Positions 1-7,979 of a stretch of DNA of 14,819 nucleotides are shown here, one piece after another. Source of the stretch: Lysobacterales bacterium (GTDB taxonomy: Bacteria; Pseudomonadota; Gammaproteobacteria; Xanthomonadales; SZUA-36); contig JAKITM010000053.1 in NCBI GenBank assembly GCA_021648045.1, forward strand, positions 1 through 14,819, in the 5' to 3' direction. The position numbers and the translations under genes were made by a program. The notes under the pieces are model-generated. The model worked only from the letters and a program-made list of their open reading frames with translations. It searched no databases and was not told the origin of the DNA. Numbering within the stretch: the stretch's first letter is position 1; each line of letters starts with the position of its first letter.

Positions 1-1
1 T

Positions 2-1819
2 TGGGCAGCTGATGCAGCCCACCGTATTGATTTAGGCTTGCCGGGTGATGCTGGCTTACACAGCTGGCAGTTTGGCCTACAACGCTTATTCTTAGGTTTA
101 GTTAGTCCGGTAGATGAAGAAGGCTTGATGTATTCATCCCGTGTTCCGTATGTGGATATTGAAACTAACGAATTACAAGTTCTTGGCGCATTGCAAAGCT
201 TGCTGGATCGCTTAGATTATTGGCGCAAAGCGCTGGTTGCAGATCGTTCCCTTAGTCAGTGGCGTACAGACTTATTACGGATGTTTGCACAGTTTTTTGC
301 CCAAGACAATGACGAGGATAGTGATTTGTTCAGGCTGATTTCTGGATGTCTAGATCAGTGCCTGAAGGAAGCAGAACAGGGCGGGTTTTGTGCAGAGTTA
401 TCGCTATCGGTAGTCCGTCAGTTGTTGAATGAACGAATGGACGATGCTGACAGTGCCACTGGTTTTCTGCACGGCGGGGTAACTTTTAGTAATTTAATAC
501 CGATGCGTAGCCTGCCTTTTCGGGTTATTTATATGCTGGGCATGAACGAGGCGGATTTTCCGCGCCGGCAACCGGCTAATGCTTTCGATCTGATGCAGGA
601 AAACCCACAACGCGGCGATCGTTCCCGCCGGCTGGACGACCGCTATATTTTTCTGGAATCACTTTGTTCAGCTCGGGAGTGTTTGTTTATAAGCTATCAA
701 AGCCGGAATGTTCGTACCGACAAACAAAGCCTGCCAGCTGAAACCATTAACGAACTCCTAGATTACCTTGATGGTTGTTATCCGGACGCTAAGCCACCTT
801 TATCAGAGCAAGTTTTTACTCAACACCCGTTACAACCGTTTAATCTGGATTACTTTAGCGCGCAACACTCGCAATTGTTTAGTTACGATAGTAGTTGGGC
901 AATTAATCCGGGCGATAAAGCAGCTCAGGCGTTTTATCCGCAGGACGATGAAAGTTTGCCAGAAGTTCCAGCGGGTATAGTTGATGTCAGGCTTGTAGAT
1001 TTGATTCGGTTTTTCAAAAACCCCGCCGCTGCATATTTGGCTCAACAATTGGGTATGCGCCTACCGCGTGAAGACGACATTATTCAAGATCAGGAGCCGT
1101 TCAAGCTTGACTACCTTGAGGACTGGAAACTTAAAGCTGATGTTCTACAAGATCAGATTAGTGGTCAATCAGAAGATGTTGCCTTTGCTTTATATCGGGG
1201 TAGTGGTCGTTTACCACACGGTTTATCCGCTGAAATTGTTACCGAAAACATCAAAGCGGCAGTGCAGGGTGTTTATGAAAAGTTAATGCCTTTGTTAGCC
1301 GAAAGGCCGGCAACAGAGCCCTTACGCATCGATATTAAATTAGGCCGCTGGCACCTGAGTGGAGATATTCAACCGTTTAATTCCGATGGGGTGATTGCCT
1401 ATCGGGTCGGTAAATTACGCCCCATTGACCGTTTGACCCTGTGGATTCAACATTTATTGGTTGCTATTAGTCTGCCAAACTCAGGGCAGAGTGTCATGCT
1501 GGCCGACGATGAAACCTTGTGCTTAAAGCCTTTAGGATCGGCCACTGCAGAAAAGCATTTGCTGGTTTTGCTGGGTTATTTCGCTAGCGGGCTACAAAAA
1601 CCTTTAGCCTTTTTCCCTAAAACCAGCTGGGCCTGGTGCAATAAGGATAAAAACTGGCTCACAAAGTGGCTAGGTTCTGATTTCTTAGCCAGCTCCGGTG
1701 AGCGCGAGGATAAAGCTGTCGCAGTATTATTCCGGGATCGTGATCCTCTAAATGATGAGTTCCGAAGCATCGCAGCTGAGATTTACCAACCCATTCTTGA
1801 TCATCAGGAGGAGCTGTAA
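2..1819 (+). CDS. recC: RecBCD enzyme subunit RecC, C-terminal part (5' end outside window)
   Basis: RecC is the non-catalytic scaffold of the RecBCD helicase-nuclease. It splits the DNA strands and recognises Chi. The frame is open from base 2, so the gene began upstream; 605 codons plus stop remain, about half of the roughly 1,120 residues usual for RecC. The strongest signature is the block at about 475-800, with residues reading PMRSLPFRVIYMLGMN, then FDLMQ, then RGDRSRRLDDRYIFLESL. It follows the E. coli RecC segment PMRSIPFKVVCLLGMN...RGDRSRRDDDRYLFLEAL closely. The TTG at 38 is not a start, because coding similarity continues upstream of it. The TAA stop overlaps the first base of the recB ATG, so translation of the two is probably coupled. 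The Chi-reading residues of the N-terminal half lie outside the window and cannot be judged. Confidence 0.96.
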   Translation, partial: WAADAAHRIDLGLPGDAGLHSWQFGLQRLFLGLVSPVDEEGLMYSSRVPYVDIETNELQVLGALQSLLDRLDYWRKALVADRSLSQWRTDLLRMFAQFFAQDNDEDSDLFRLISGCLDQCLKEAEQGGFCAELSLSVVRQLLNERMDDADSATGFLHGGVTFSNLIPMRSLPFRVIYMLGMNEADFPRRQPANAFDLMQENPQRGDRSRRLDDRYIFLESLCSARECLFISYQSRNVRTDKQSLPAETINELLDYLDGCYPDAKPPLSEQVFTQHPLQPFNLDYFSAQHSQLFSYDSSWAINPGDKAAQAFYPQDDESLPEVPAGIVDVRLVDLIRFFKNPAAAYLAQQLGMRLPREDDIIQDQEPFKLDYLEDWKLKADVLQDQISGQSEDVAFALYRGSGRLPHGLSAEIVTENIKAAVQGVYEKLMPLLAERPATEPLRIDIKLGRWHLSGDIQPFNSDGVIAYRVGKLRPIDRLTLWIQHLLVAISLPNSGQSVMLADDETLCLKPLGSATAEKHLLVLLGYFASGLQKPLAFFPKTSWAWCNKDKNWLTKWLGSDFLASSGEREDKAVAVLFRDRDPLNDEFRSIAAEIYQPILDHQEEL

Positions 1820-4800
1820 TGGTAACTTCAGGAAGCTCAATGACAGAGCTTAAACCCTTTGCCATGCCGCTCGATGGTATAACGCTAATTGAAGCCAGTG
1901 CCGGTACCGGAAAAACCTACAACATTACCAGTTTGTATTTGCGTCAATTGCTGGAACAGGCGTTAACGGTAGAACAAATTTTGGTGGTTACATTTACCAA
2001 AGATGCCACTGAAGAACTCCGTTCGCGAATTCGTCAGCGGGTACAGCAGGCATTGGCAGTTTTACAATCGGCAGATACGGAAGCTGCATGTAAAGATGAT
2101 CCAGAGTTGTCTGATTGGCTCAAACAGCGTGCAGAATACAAAGCCATCGACGAAGTACGCCTACGCGCGGCAGTGGTCAGTATTGATGAGGCTGCGGTGT
2201 TTACTATTCACGGCTATTGCCAACGCATGTTGCAGGACAATGCCTTTGCTACCGGCATGGCTTTCGAGCTGGATTTTATAGAAGATGAGGCCATGCTACG
2301 GCAACAAGCGGCTGAAGATTTTTGGCGGCAATGGTTTGGCAATAAACAAGCAGATCAGATGATCAACAGATTGCTGATAGCACAATGGAGCACGCCGGAT
2401 GCATTATTATCGGCAGTTAGCGAGCAGCTGCAGCTCGATGAAGTCACGCTTTTACCTGAAATTGGGTCGGTTTCTAAACTGGAAAAACAATTACGCGCAA
2501 AAACCTCTGCATTAGAACGGCTGCATCAAAAGCTAGCCAGTAGCTGGCAACAGGAAGCCTCGGAAGTTGAAAAAATTCTGACAAGTGATAGTGCGCTTAA
2601 TCGTCACAGTTACAACAAAAGTGCAGTAGAGAAGGCACTAAAAGTTGCTGCCGAAGTTAGCGTGGCGAAAAACTCATTCAGCCGCTTAAACCTTGGCGCT
2701 AAATTTGAATTATTGACTACAGAAATCCTTCAAGAAAAAACCAAAGCTAAGTTTGTCACTCCAGAAAATCCATTTTTTGAGATTTGCTCTGCCTATCAGC
2801 AACAGGTCGAGGCAATCAAGCAAATTATTTCAGTGTGTAAAACGGCTTTCCTGCTGGAAGCCCGTGGTTCTATCAAACAACACCTTAGCGATACAAAAAT
2901 AGCGGCGCAGCAACTTTACTTTAATGACTTACTGAGTCAATTGGATAACGCATTGCAAGGTGATCTGGGTAGTCAGTTGGCAGCGCATTTGAGCGATCGC
3001 TATCCCGTTGCGATGATTGATGAATTTCAGGATACTGATGCCGTTCAATATCGGATTTTCAAGACGATTTATACGACGATTTATACTCAGGCAAACGCGG
3101 GTAGTTTATGTCTTATTGGTGATCCAAAGCAGGCAATATACAGCTTCCGTGGTGGCGATATTTTTACCTACATGCAGGCGGTTAAAGATGCCGATCAACG
3201 CTATTCATTAGGGGTTAACTGGCGTTCAAGCACAGGTCTAGTTCAAGCCGTAAATTGCCTGTTTAGCCAACACGCCGGGGTATTTATCCAAGATGCTATT
3301 CAATACCAGCCGGTGCAGGCATCACCGAATGCAGACAAACAAAGACTAACCATTGCGGGCGCAGAGCCAGCCCCGTTATTAATTTGGAAACTGGAATCTA
3401 ACGACCAAAACTCCAGTAATGGCTGCATTCGCATCGGTGATGCCCGCGATGAGACAGCAGCGCATTGTGCCAATCATACTCTGATGCTATTGGCTGAATC
3501 ATCCGCAGCTCAAATTGGTAATCGGCAGGTCGAAGCACGAGATATCGCTATTTTAGTGCGTAGTCATGTACAGGCGGCTTTAGTTCAAAATGCTTTACGG
3601 GCTAAAGGAATTAATAGCGTTACCCTATCTAATAAAAGTGTTTTTGAAACCGAAGAAGCCAGTGCTCTGCTGAATCTTTTACACAGTGTTGAGCAATGTA
3701 ACGACAGTAAGTTACTTCGGTTTGTGCTTGCAGGGCGCTTTTTTGGCTATAGTGCGAAGGAATTGCAGGCATTAAATGAGGACTCTGCTGATTGGGAACA
3801 AATACAGCGGAGATTTTCTGATTATCGTTACCGCTGGAAACAGCAAGGCTTTATGCAGGCATTCCAGCAGTTGTTCAAATCCGAAGGGCTTGCAGCACGG
3901 ATGCTTCAATTTCCGGATGGTGAGCGCCGTCTAACAAACTTGCTGCAATTGTTAGAGCTTTCTCAGCAAGCCGCAAGAACACGCCCGGGAGTCGAAGAGC
4001 TACAGCGTTGGTTACAGGACGAAATCGAACACTCCAGTGAAGGTGATGCCGCTAAGTTGCGTCTGGAAAGTGATGCCGGTCTGGTGAAAATAGTGACTAT
4101 GCATTCTGCTAAAGGCCTGGAATATCCCGTTGTTTATATCCCTTTCCCCTGGAGTCCACCAGTATTGGGTATCCGCGGCAATGCTATCTTTTATCATGAT
4201 GAAAACAAACAACCATGCCTGCAGTTTTGTGCTGATAAAAAACAATTAGAAGCTGTAAACAAATACCGCCAAAAAGAGTTACGAGCCGAAGATGTTCGGC
4301 TGTTTTATGTTGCCATAACCCGTGCTGCAAAACTTTGTGTAATGAGCATGGGAAAAATCAACACCACCAATAATTCAGCCTTCGCCTGGTTGTTATTCCC
4401 CGCTGAAAATGGCGTAAGCAGTATGGGGGATTGCACCGAGCAGCAAATATTTTCCCGCTTGGATGAACTAGCAATAGCATCTGGCGGTAGCATTGAAGTC
4501 GCTTTCCCACCTGCGGAATTGCCACGGCTGCATGCATACAATGCCAATACAGTAACTGCGCCGGTAGCTAAACTGTTTAAGGCTAGAATTGAACATAACT
4601 GGTGGGTGAATAGTTATTCCCGCTTAACCCGGGGAAAAACCAGCGAACGGCCAGATTATGATGCCAGTAGTATTAACATTCTCGCCCCCGGTAGCGATGA
4701 AATTCAGGCATTGCCTGCTGGGCCGGGTTTTGGCTTGTTTGTGCATGAACTATTCGAGCATCTGGACTTTACTCAATATCATGAAGCGGCCTTGCAAAAG

Positions 4801-5409
4801 CAAATCCAAGGCTTGGCAGTTCGTTACAATCTGGTTGAAATCAAAGAGGATAAAATTAACTCAGTAGTTAGCATGGTTAAGAATGTATTGGCTACCCGCT
4901 TGCCGGATGCAGACTTAAAGCTAGAGCAATTAGAACGCCAACAGCGCCTGGATGAAATGGAGTTTTACTTTTCGGTGGGGCAGTTGAGCCAAGCTAAACT
5001 ACAACGGACTTTAGCTGATTTCCCCGACTGGGAAAATGCAGCAGCACAACTTAATTTCCCCGAATTTAAGGGCATGATGCACGGCTTTATCGATCTTATA
5101 TTCCGACACAATGGGCGTTATTATCTGGCAGATTATAAATCTAACAGATTGCAGGATTATGCTAAAAGTGGCTTGGATACTGCCATGCAAATCCACCATT
5201 ATCCACTGCAGGGTTTAATTTATTCTTTGGCACTGCATCGGTATTTGCAACAACGCCTGACGGATTATTCCTTTGCCAATCACTTCGGTGGTGTTTATTA
5301 CTTATTTACTCGCGGAATGAAACCCGGCAGTACCGATGGTATCTGGTTCAGGCGGCCTGATGAGAAACTCATTATTAGTCTTGATGACTGTTTTGGAAGA
5401 GGACTTTAA
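1819..5409 (+). CDS. recB: RecBCD enzyme subunit RecB, 3'-5' helicase and nuclease
   Basis: RecB is the 3'-5' SF1A helicase and only nuclease of RecBCD. At 1,196 residues it is close to E. coli RecB (1,180). Visible helicase motifs are Walker A GTGKT (29-33), motif II DEFQD (401-405), motif III GDPKQAIYSFRGGD (D435), motif V HSAKGLEYP (from H762) and motif VI RLFYVAITRA (827-836). The C-terminal nuclease carries the full catalytic set: H976 in VHELFEHLDF, D1092 in GFIDLIF, and D1105 and K1107 in DYKSN. These correspond to E. coli H956, D1067, D1080 and K1082. The start at 1819 has a strong AGGAGG at 1806-1811. An in-frame ATG at 1840 (MTELKPF) with a weaker AGGA is a possible alternative and would remove 7 residues. 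The gene is directly coupled to recC and is followed 4 bases later by recD. Confidence 0.98.
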   Translation: MVTSGSSMTELKPFAMPLDGITLIEASAGTGKTYNITSLYLRQLLEQALTVEQILVVTFTKDATEELRSRIRQRVQQALAVLQSADTEAACKDDPELSDWLKQRAEYKAIDEVRLRAAVVSIDEAAVFTIHGYCQRMLQDNAFATGMAFELDFIEDEAMLRQQAAEDFWRQWFGNKQADQMINRLLIAQWSTPDALLSAVSEQLQLDEVTLLPEIGSVSKLEKQLRAKTSALERLHQKLASSWQQEASEVEKILTSDSALNRHSYNKSAVEKALKVAAEVSVAKNSFSRLNLGAKFELLTTEILQEKTKAKFVTPENPFFEICSAYQQQVEAIKQIISVCKTAFLLEARGSIKQHLSDTKIAAQQLYFNDLLSQLDNALQGDLGSQLAAHLSDRYPVAMIDEFQDTDAVQYRIFKTIYTTIYTQANAGSLCLIGDPKQAIYSFRGGDIFTYMQAVKDADQRYSLGVNWRSSTGLVQAVNCLFSQHAGVFIQDAIQYQPVQASPNADKQRLTIAGAEPAPLLIWKLESNDQNSSNGCIRIGDARDETAAHCANHTLMLLAESSAAQIGNRQVEARDIAILVRSHVQAALVQNALRAKGINSVTLSNKSVFETEEASALLNLLHSVEQCNDSKLLRFVLAGRFFGYSAKELQALNEDSADWEQIQRRFSDYRYRWKQQGFMQAFQQLFKSEGLAARMLQFPDGERRLTNLLQLLELSQQAARTRPGVEELQRWLQDEIEHSSEGDAAKLRLESDAGLVKIVTMHSAKGLEYPVVYIPFPWSPPVLGIRGNAIFYHDENKQPCLQFCADKKQLEAVNKYRQKELRAEDVRLFYVAITRAAKLCVMSMGKINTTNNSAFAWLLFPAENGVSSMGDCTEQQIFSRLDELAIASGGSIEVAFPPAELPRLHAYNANTVTAPVAKLFKARIEHNWWVNSYSRLTRGKTSERPDYDASSINILAPGSDEIQALPAGPGFGLFVHELFEHLDFTQYHEAALQKQIQGLAVRYNLVEIKEDKINSVVSMVKNVLATRLPDADLKLEQLERQQRLDEMEFYFSVGQLSQAKLQRTLADFPDWENAAAQLNFPEFKGMMHGFIDLIFRHNGRYYLADYKSNRLQDYAKSGLDTAMQIHHYPLQGLIYSLALHRYLQQRLTDYSFANHFGGVYYLFTRGMKPGSTDGIWFRRPDEKLIISLDDCFGRGL
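3064..3087 (+). repeat. Tandem 12-base duplication inside recB
   Basis: ACGATTTATACG is followed at once by ACGATTTATACT, 11 of 12 bases identical, encoding TIYT-TIYT. It falls between helicase motifs II and III, keeps the frame and looks like a recent slippage duplication. Confidence 0.6.
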
Positions 5410-5413
5410 GACT

Positions 5414-7192
5414 ATGCCGAAACCTATTAATACTGCATTGCAAATGGAGTTAATTACCCGTGCAGACCAGCAATTGGCAGAGCATCTGCTAGCGCTGGAA
5501 AGCACAGCCATCGAAAATCTGGATTTGTTTATTGCCCTCACCAGTGCCGCCCTGCGACAAGGGCATGTTTGTTTATCACTTAAAACTGATACTAGCCTTG
5601 AAGTTTTGGGTGTGTCGGTTGATTTAGAGGCATTGGCGGCGGCATCTATTGTGGCTAACCAAGGTGCTGGTGGTCAGCCGTTGGTATTGGCTGGCAGCCG
5701 TTTGTATCTAGCGCGTTATTATGTCTGGGAGCAACAAATTATTGCTGACTTGGCGCGCTTACAACAATCTAGACCGATAGGGCTTAATCTGGATTTGTTA
5801 AAGCAAGGCCTAGCTGAGCAGTTTTCTCAACCCGCCGTGGGTATTGATTGGCAACGAGCTGCTGCCTGTCTAGCAGTTATTAATAGCTTGTGTATTATCA
5901 GCGGTGGCCCCGGCACGGGTAAGACTTATACCGTTGCGCGTATATTACGCTTGCTATTGGATCAGCAGTCAAACGCTAATACGGATGAACCCATGCGTAT
6001 CGCCCTTACAGCCCCGACTGGTAAAGCCGCAGGCAGACTTACAGAATCTATATTAGCAGCCGATGCGACATTGCTAGAGGAAATCCCACAAGCCCAAACT
6101 TTACATCGTTTGCTAAAGATGCGCCCCGGACGAGTTATGCCATACTTTAACCGGGCAAACCCGCTGTCTATTGATGTGCTAATTGTTGATGAAGTCTCCA
6201 TGGTTGACTTACCTATGATGGCGCGTATATTGGCGGCACTACCGCAGCATGCGCGTTTAATTTTATTAGGCGATCGTTATCAACTAGGCTCAATAGAGGC
6301 CGGGCAGGTTATGGCGGACCTTTGTGGCACTGGTGGACGGGAATATTCACAGCAACTGGTGGATGAATTAACGCCGATTTGTGGTGACAGTCTGCCCGTC
6401 GCACAAACACAATTGACAAACATGAGCAGCCATGTGATCACCCTACAACACAGCCGTCGTTTTGATGCCAATAAAGGCATCGGGCGTTTAGCCGCAGCGA
6501 TTAATGCAGGTGATAGTGAGCAAGTATTAAGCACGCTGGAACAAGCCGATGATCAATATGATGGTCAGCTTGATGGTCAACTCCGCTGGCAGGGCAGTAA
6601 TGAAACCAGTCTCGATGCCTTATTACTTGAGCAGGTATTACCCCTGTTTAAACAGGTTCAACAAAGCACAAACCCTGCCGAGGCATTGGCATTATTGAGT
6701 AATTTACGCGTACTTTGTGCAGTGCATGAAGGCCCGCAAGGGGTTAAAGCCATCAACCGCAAACTCGAAAAACACTTAGGAACAGCTGAGCGACAGTTGT
6801 ACCATGGCAAACCGCTGATGATTACAGTCAACCATTACGAGCAGCAACTGTTTAACGGCGATATTGGCCTGGTTTTGCGCGCCGAGGATGGCGAGTTACG
6901 GGTATTTTTCTTAACAGTAAATGGCTCGGTACGCAGCATCGCACCCAGTCGCCTACCGGCGCATGAGACGGTTTATGCTATGACTATTCACAAAAGTCAG
7001 GGCTCAGAATTCAAGCAAGTTATTTTGGTTTTACCTCAGATCGATAGCCCAGTTGTAAGCCGCGAACTTCTCTACACCGGTATTACCAGAGCACAAGAAA
7101 AAGTGATTGTCTGTGCCGGTGAAACAGCACTGATTAAAGCTGTAAACAAACAGGCTGGGCACGATAGTGGCTTGTTTTTAGCCCTTTGGTAG
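5414..7192 (+). CDS. recD: RecBCD enzyme subunit RecD, 5'-3' helicase
   Basis: RecD is the fast 5'-3' SF1B helicase of RecBCD, needed for Chi-regulated resection. From the ATG at 5414 (MPKPINTAL) the product is 592 residues; E. coli RecD has 608. Motifs are Walker A GGPGTGKT (164-171), Walker B VDEVSMVDLPMM (D259, E260), motif III LLGDRYQLGSIEAGQV, the late motif IHKSQGSEF (H526 onward) and LLYTGITRAQEK near the C-terminus. I chose 5414 because an AGAGGA lies about 10 bases upstream and it starts 4 bases after the recB stop. A longer in-frame start at 5336 would overlap recB by 74 bases and add residues with no RecD character. A small in-frame repeat (6548-6583) gives DDQY-DGQL-DGQL in a region that looks like a variable loop. 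No clear T-tract terminator follows the gene. Confidence 0.97.
   Translation: MPKPINTALQMELITRADQQLAEHLLALESTAIENLDLFIALTSAALRQGHVCLSLKTDTSLEVLGVSVDLEALAAASIVANQGAGGQPLVLAGSRLYLARYYVWEQQIIADLARLQQSRPIGLNLDLLKQGLAEQFSQPAVGIDWQRAAACLAVINSLCIISGGPGTGKTYTVARILRLLLDQQSNANTDEPMRIALTAPTGKAAGRLTESILAADATLLEEIPQAQTLHRLLKMRPGRVMPYFNRANPLSIDVLIVDEVSMVDLPMMARILAALPQHARLILLGDRYQLGSIEAGQVMADLCGTGGREYSQQLVDELTPICGDSLPVAQTQLTNMSSHVITLQHSRRFDANKGIGRLAAAINAGDSEQVLSTLEQADDQYDGQLDGQLRWQGSNETSLDALLLEQVLPLFKQVQQSTNPAEALALLSNLRVLCAVHEGPQGVKAINRKLEKHLGTAERQLYHGKPLMITVNHYEQQLFNGDIGLVLRAEDGELRVFFLTVNGSVRSIAPSRLPAHETVYAMTIHKSQGSEFKQVILVLPQIDSPVVSRELLYTGITRAQEKVIVCAGETALIKAVNKQAGHDSGLFLALW
6548..6583 (+). repeat. Three degenerate 12-base units inside recD
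   Basis: GATGATCAATAT, GATGGTCAGCTT and GATGGTCAACTC lie head to tail in frame and encode DDQY-DGQL-DGQL. The last two share 10 of 12 bases. This indicates slippage expansion in a tolerant loop. Confidence 0.6.
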
Positions 7193-7244
7193 GCTTGACT
7201 GTGACTGGTTAGCTGAACTGGCGCAAGGGGGGCTTTTGTATAAC

Positions 7245-7259
7245 GGGCTTTGCAAGCCT
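7245..7259 (+). other. Short hairpin downstream of recD
   Basis: GGCTT (7246-7250) pairs with AAGCC (7254-7258) around a TGC loop, with a G-T closing pair at 7245/7259. It lies 53 bases past the recD stop. No run of T follows, so it is not a convincing intrinsic terminator, although it may protect the recBCD mRNA end or be incidental. Confidence 0.25.
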
Positions 7260-7298
7260 TCCATGCTAGCTTGTATTCCAGTATGAAAAATGCCTTGT

Positions 7299-7320
7299 TG
7301 TGTTCTTCATTCGTAACACA
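7299..7320. promoter_or_regulatory. Operator-like dyad upstream of the exported-protein cassette
   Basis: TGTGTT (7299-7304) and AACACA (7315-7320) form a perfect 6-base dyad with a 10-base spacer, a layout typical of dimeric regulator sites. It is about 95 bases before the start at 7416 and upstream of the best promoter candidate. It does not match the CRP consensus (TGTGA-N6-TCACA). No regulator gene is in the window, so this is suggestive only. Confidence 0.25.
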
Positions 7321-7373
7321 GGTTCAAAAAGATGATAATATCAGTTCAGCTTAAGTGGCTAAAATAACAATAC

Positions 7374-7382
7374 TGCTATACC
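7374..7382 (+). promoter_or_regulatory. Possible extended -10 promoter for the two-gene cassette
   Basis: TGCTATACC fits an extended -10 element (TGn followed by TATA with 4 of 6 consensus bases). No good -35 is spaced correctly. Transcription would begin about 27 bases before the ATG at 7416. GATAAT at 7334-7339, with a poor -35, is an alternative. Confidence 0.22.
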
Positions 7383-7415
7383 GCTGAAATATGTAATTAT
7401 GGGGGAATAAAAATA

Positions 7416-7979
7416 ATGCGTTACATAAGGTTTATTGTCCTATTATTGGTGCTTAGCTCGATTGCAGCTGAAGTAAACTCAGCCACCAAAGTAAAGCCAC
7501 TAACTGATAGCGAACAGAAATTGCTGGGTGATAACAAGGGTTTGCTTTTAATTGGTCTTGAAACCAGTCGTGATTTAAAAAGCATTCATTTGTCCGGCCC
7601 AAAAAATATCATCCTTACATCTGAACACATTAAGTCTGGAAGCCAATATTTGTTAGTCGATTTAAAAGTTGGCATTTATACAATAAAAAAAATTCGTTTA
7701 GATAATGTACGGTATTTAAAGTTTAAAGATACTGAAAATTGGAATTTTAGTATAAAGCCCGGGGTTATTAACTATGTGGGCCACTTTGAGTTAGTTCAAA
7801 TAGGGTTTTTTGCCAGTTCAGGGGCGGCTGTAGAACTGGTCAATCGTTCTTCTGAAGCACTTCAATTTCTACAACTAGAGTATCCCTCAACACTAAAGCG
7901 AAACCGCATAAAATATGCAGGCCCTGGAGAAGATGATTTCTTTGATTTTTTATACAGAAAGAAGATGATTGCAGAATGA
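7416..7979 (+). CDS. Small exported protein of unknown function, partner of the S9 protein
   Basis: The function is not recognised. The 187-residue product begins with a clear signal peptide (MRYIRF, then a hydrophobic run to about residue 18, with cleavage plausible between 18 and 23). There is no lipobox cysteine, so a soluble periplasmic or secreted protein is likely. The mature part alternates hydrophobic and polar residues, with GIYTIKKIRL and, later, PGVINYVGHFEL. This resembles the beta-sandwich look of small exported domains of the DUF2846 type, though I cannot assign a family. It ends in an acidic then basic tail (GEDDFFDFLYRKK). GGGGGA at 7401-7406 is a good ribosome site 9 bases before the ATG. 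Its stop overlaps the next start (ATGA), so the two products are probably made together and may act together. Base composition is AT-rich: 7681-7740 contains only 12 G/C. Confidence 0.85.
   Translation: MRYIRFIVLLLVLSSIAAEVNSATKVKPLTDSEQKLLGDNKGLLLIGLETSRDLKSIHLSGPKNIILTSEHIKSGSQYLLVDLKVGIYTIKKIRLDNVRYLKFKDTENWNFSIKPGVINYVGHFELVQIGFFASSGAAVELVNRSSEALQFLQLEYPSTLKRNRIKYAGPGEDDFFDFLYRKKMIAE

Larger units (their letters stand above)
7211..7351. repeat. 10-base inverted repeat flanking the recD downstream region
   Basis: AGCTGAACTG at 7211-7220 is the exact reverse complement of CAGTTCAGCT at 7342-7351, with 121 bases between. The arms do not extend further in either direction. They enclose most of the gap between recD and the next gene. 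The pairing could be chance, a boundary relic or a long-range RNA stem; the sequence alone does not decide. Confidence 0.35.

Noticed and set aside
38..40. TTG as the start of the first gene
   Set aside because: The frame is open to the window edge and reads as RecC upstream of this codon, so the gene is truncated by the window.
5336..5413. Longer in-frame start for recD at 5336
   Set aside because: It would overlap recB by 74 bases and adds residues without RecD similarity; the ATG at 5414 has a ribosome site and sits just after the recB stop.
7245..7259. recD terminator
   Set aside because: The hairpin lacks a following T-run, so it is listed only as a hairpin.
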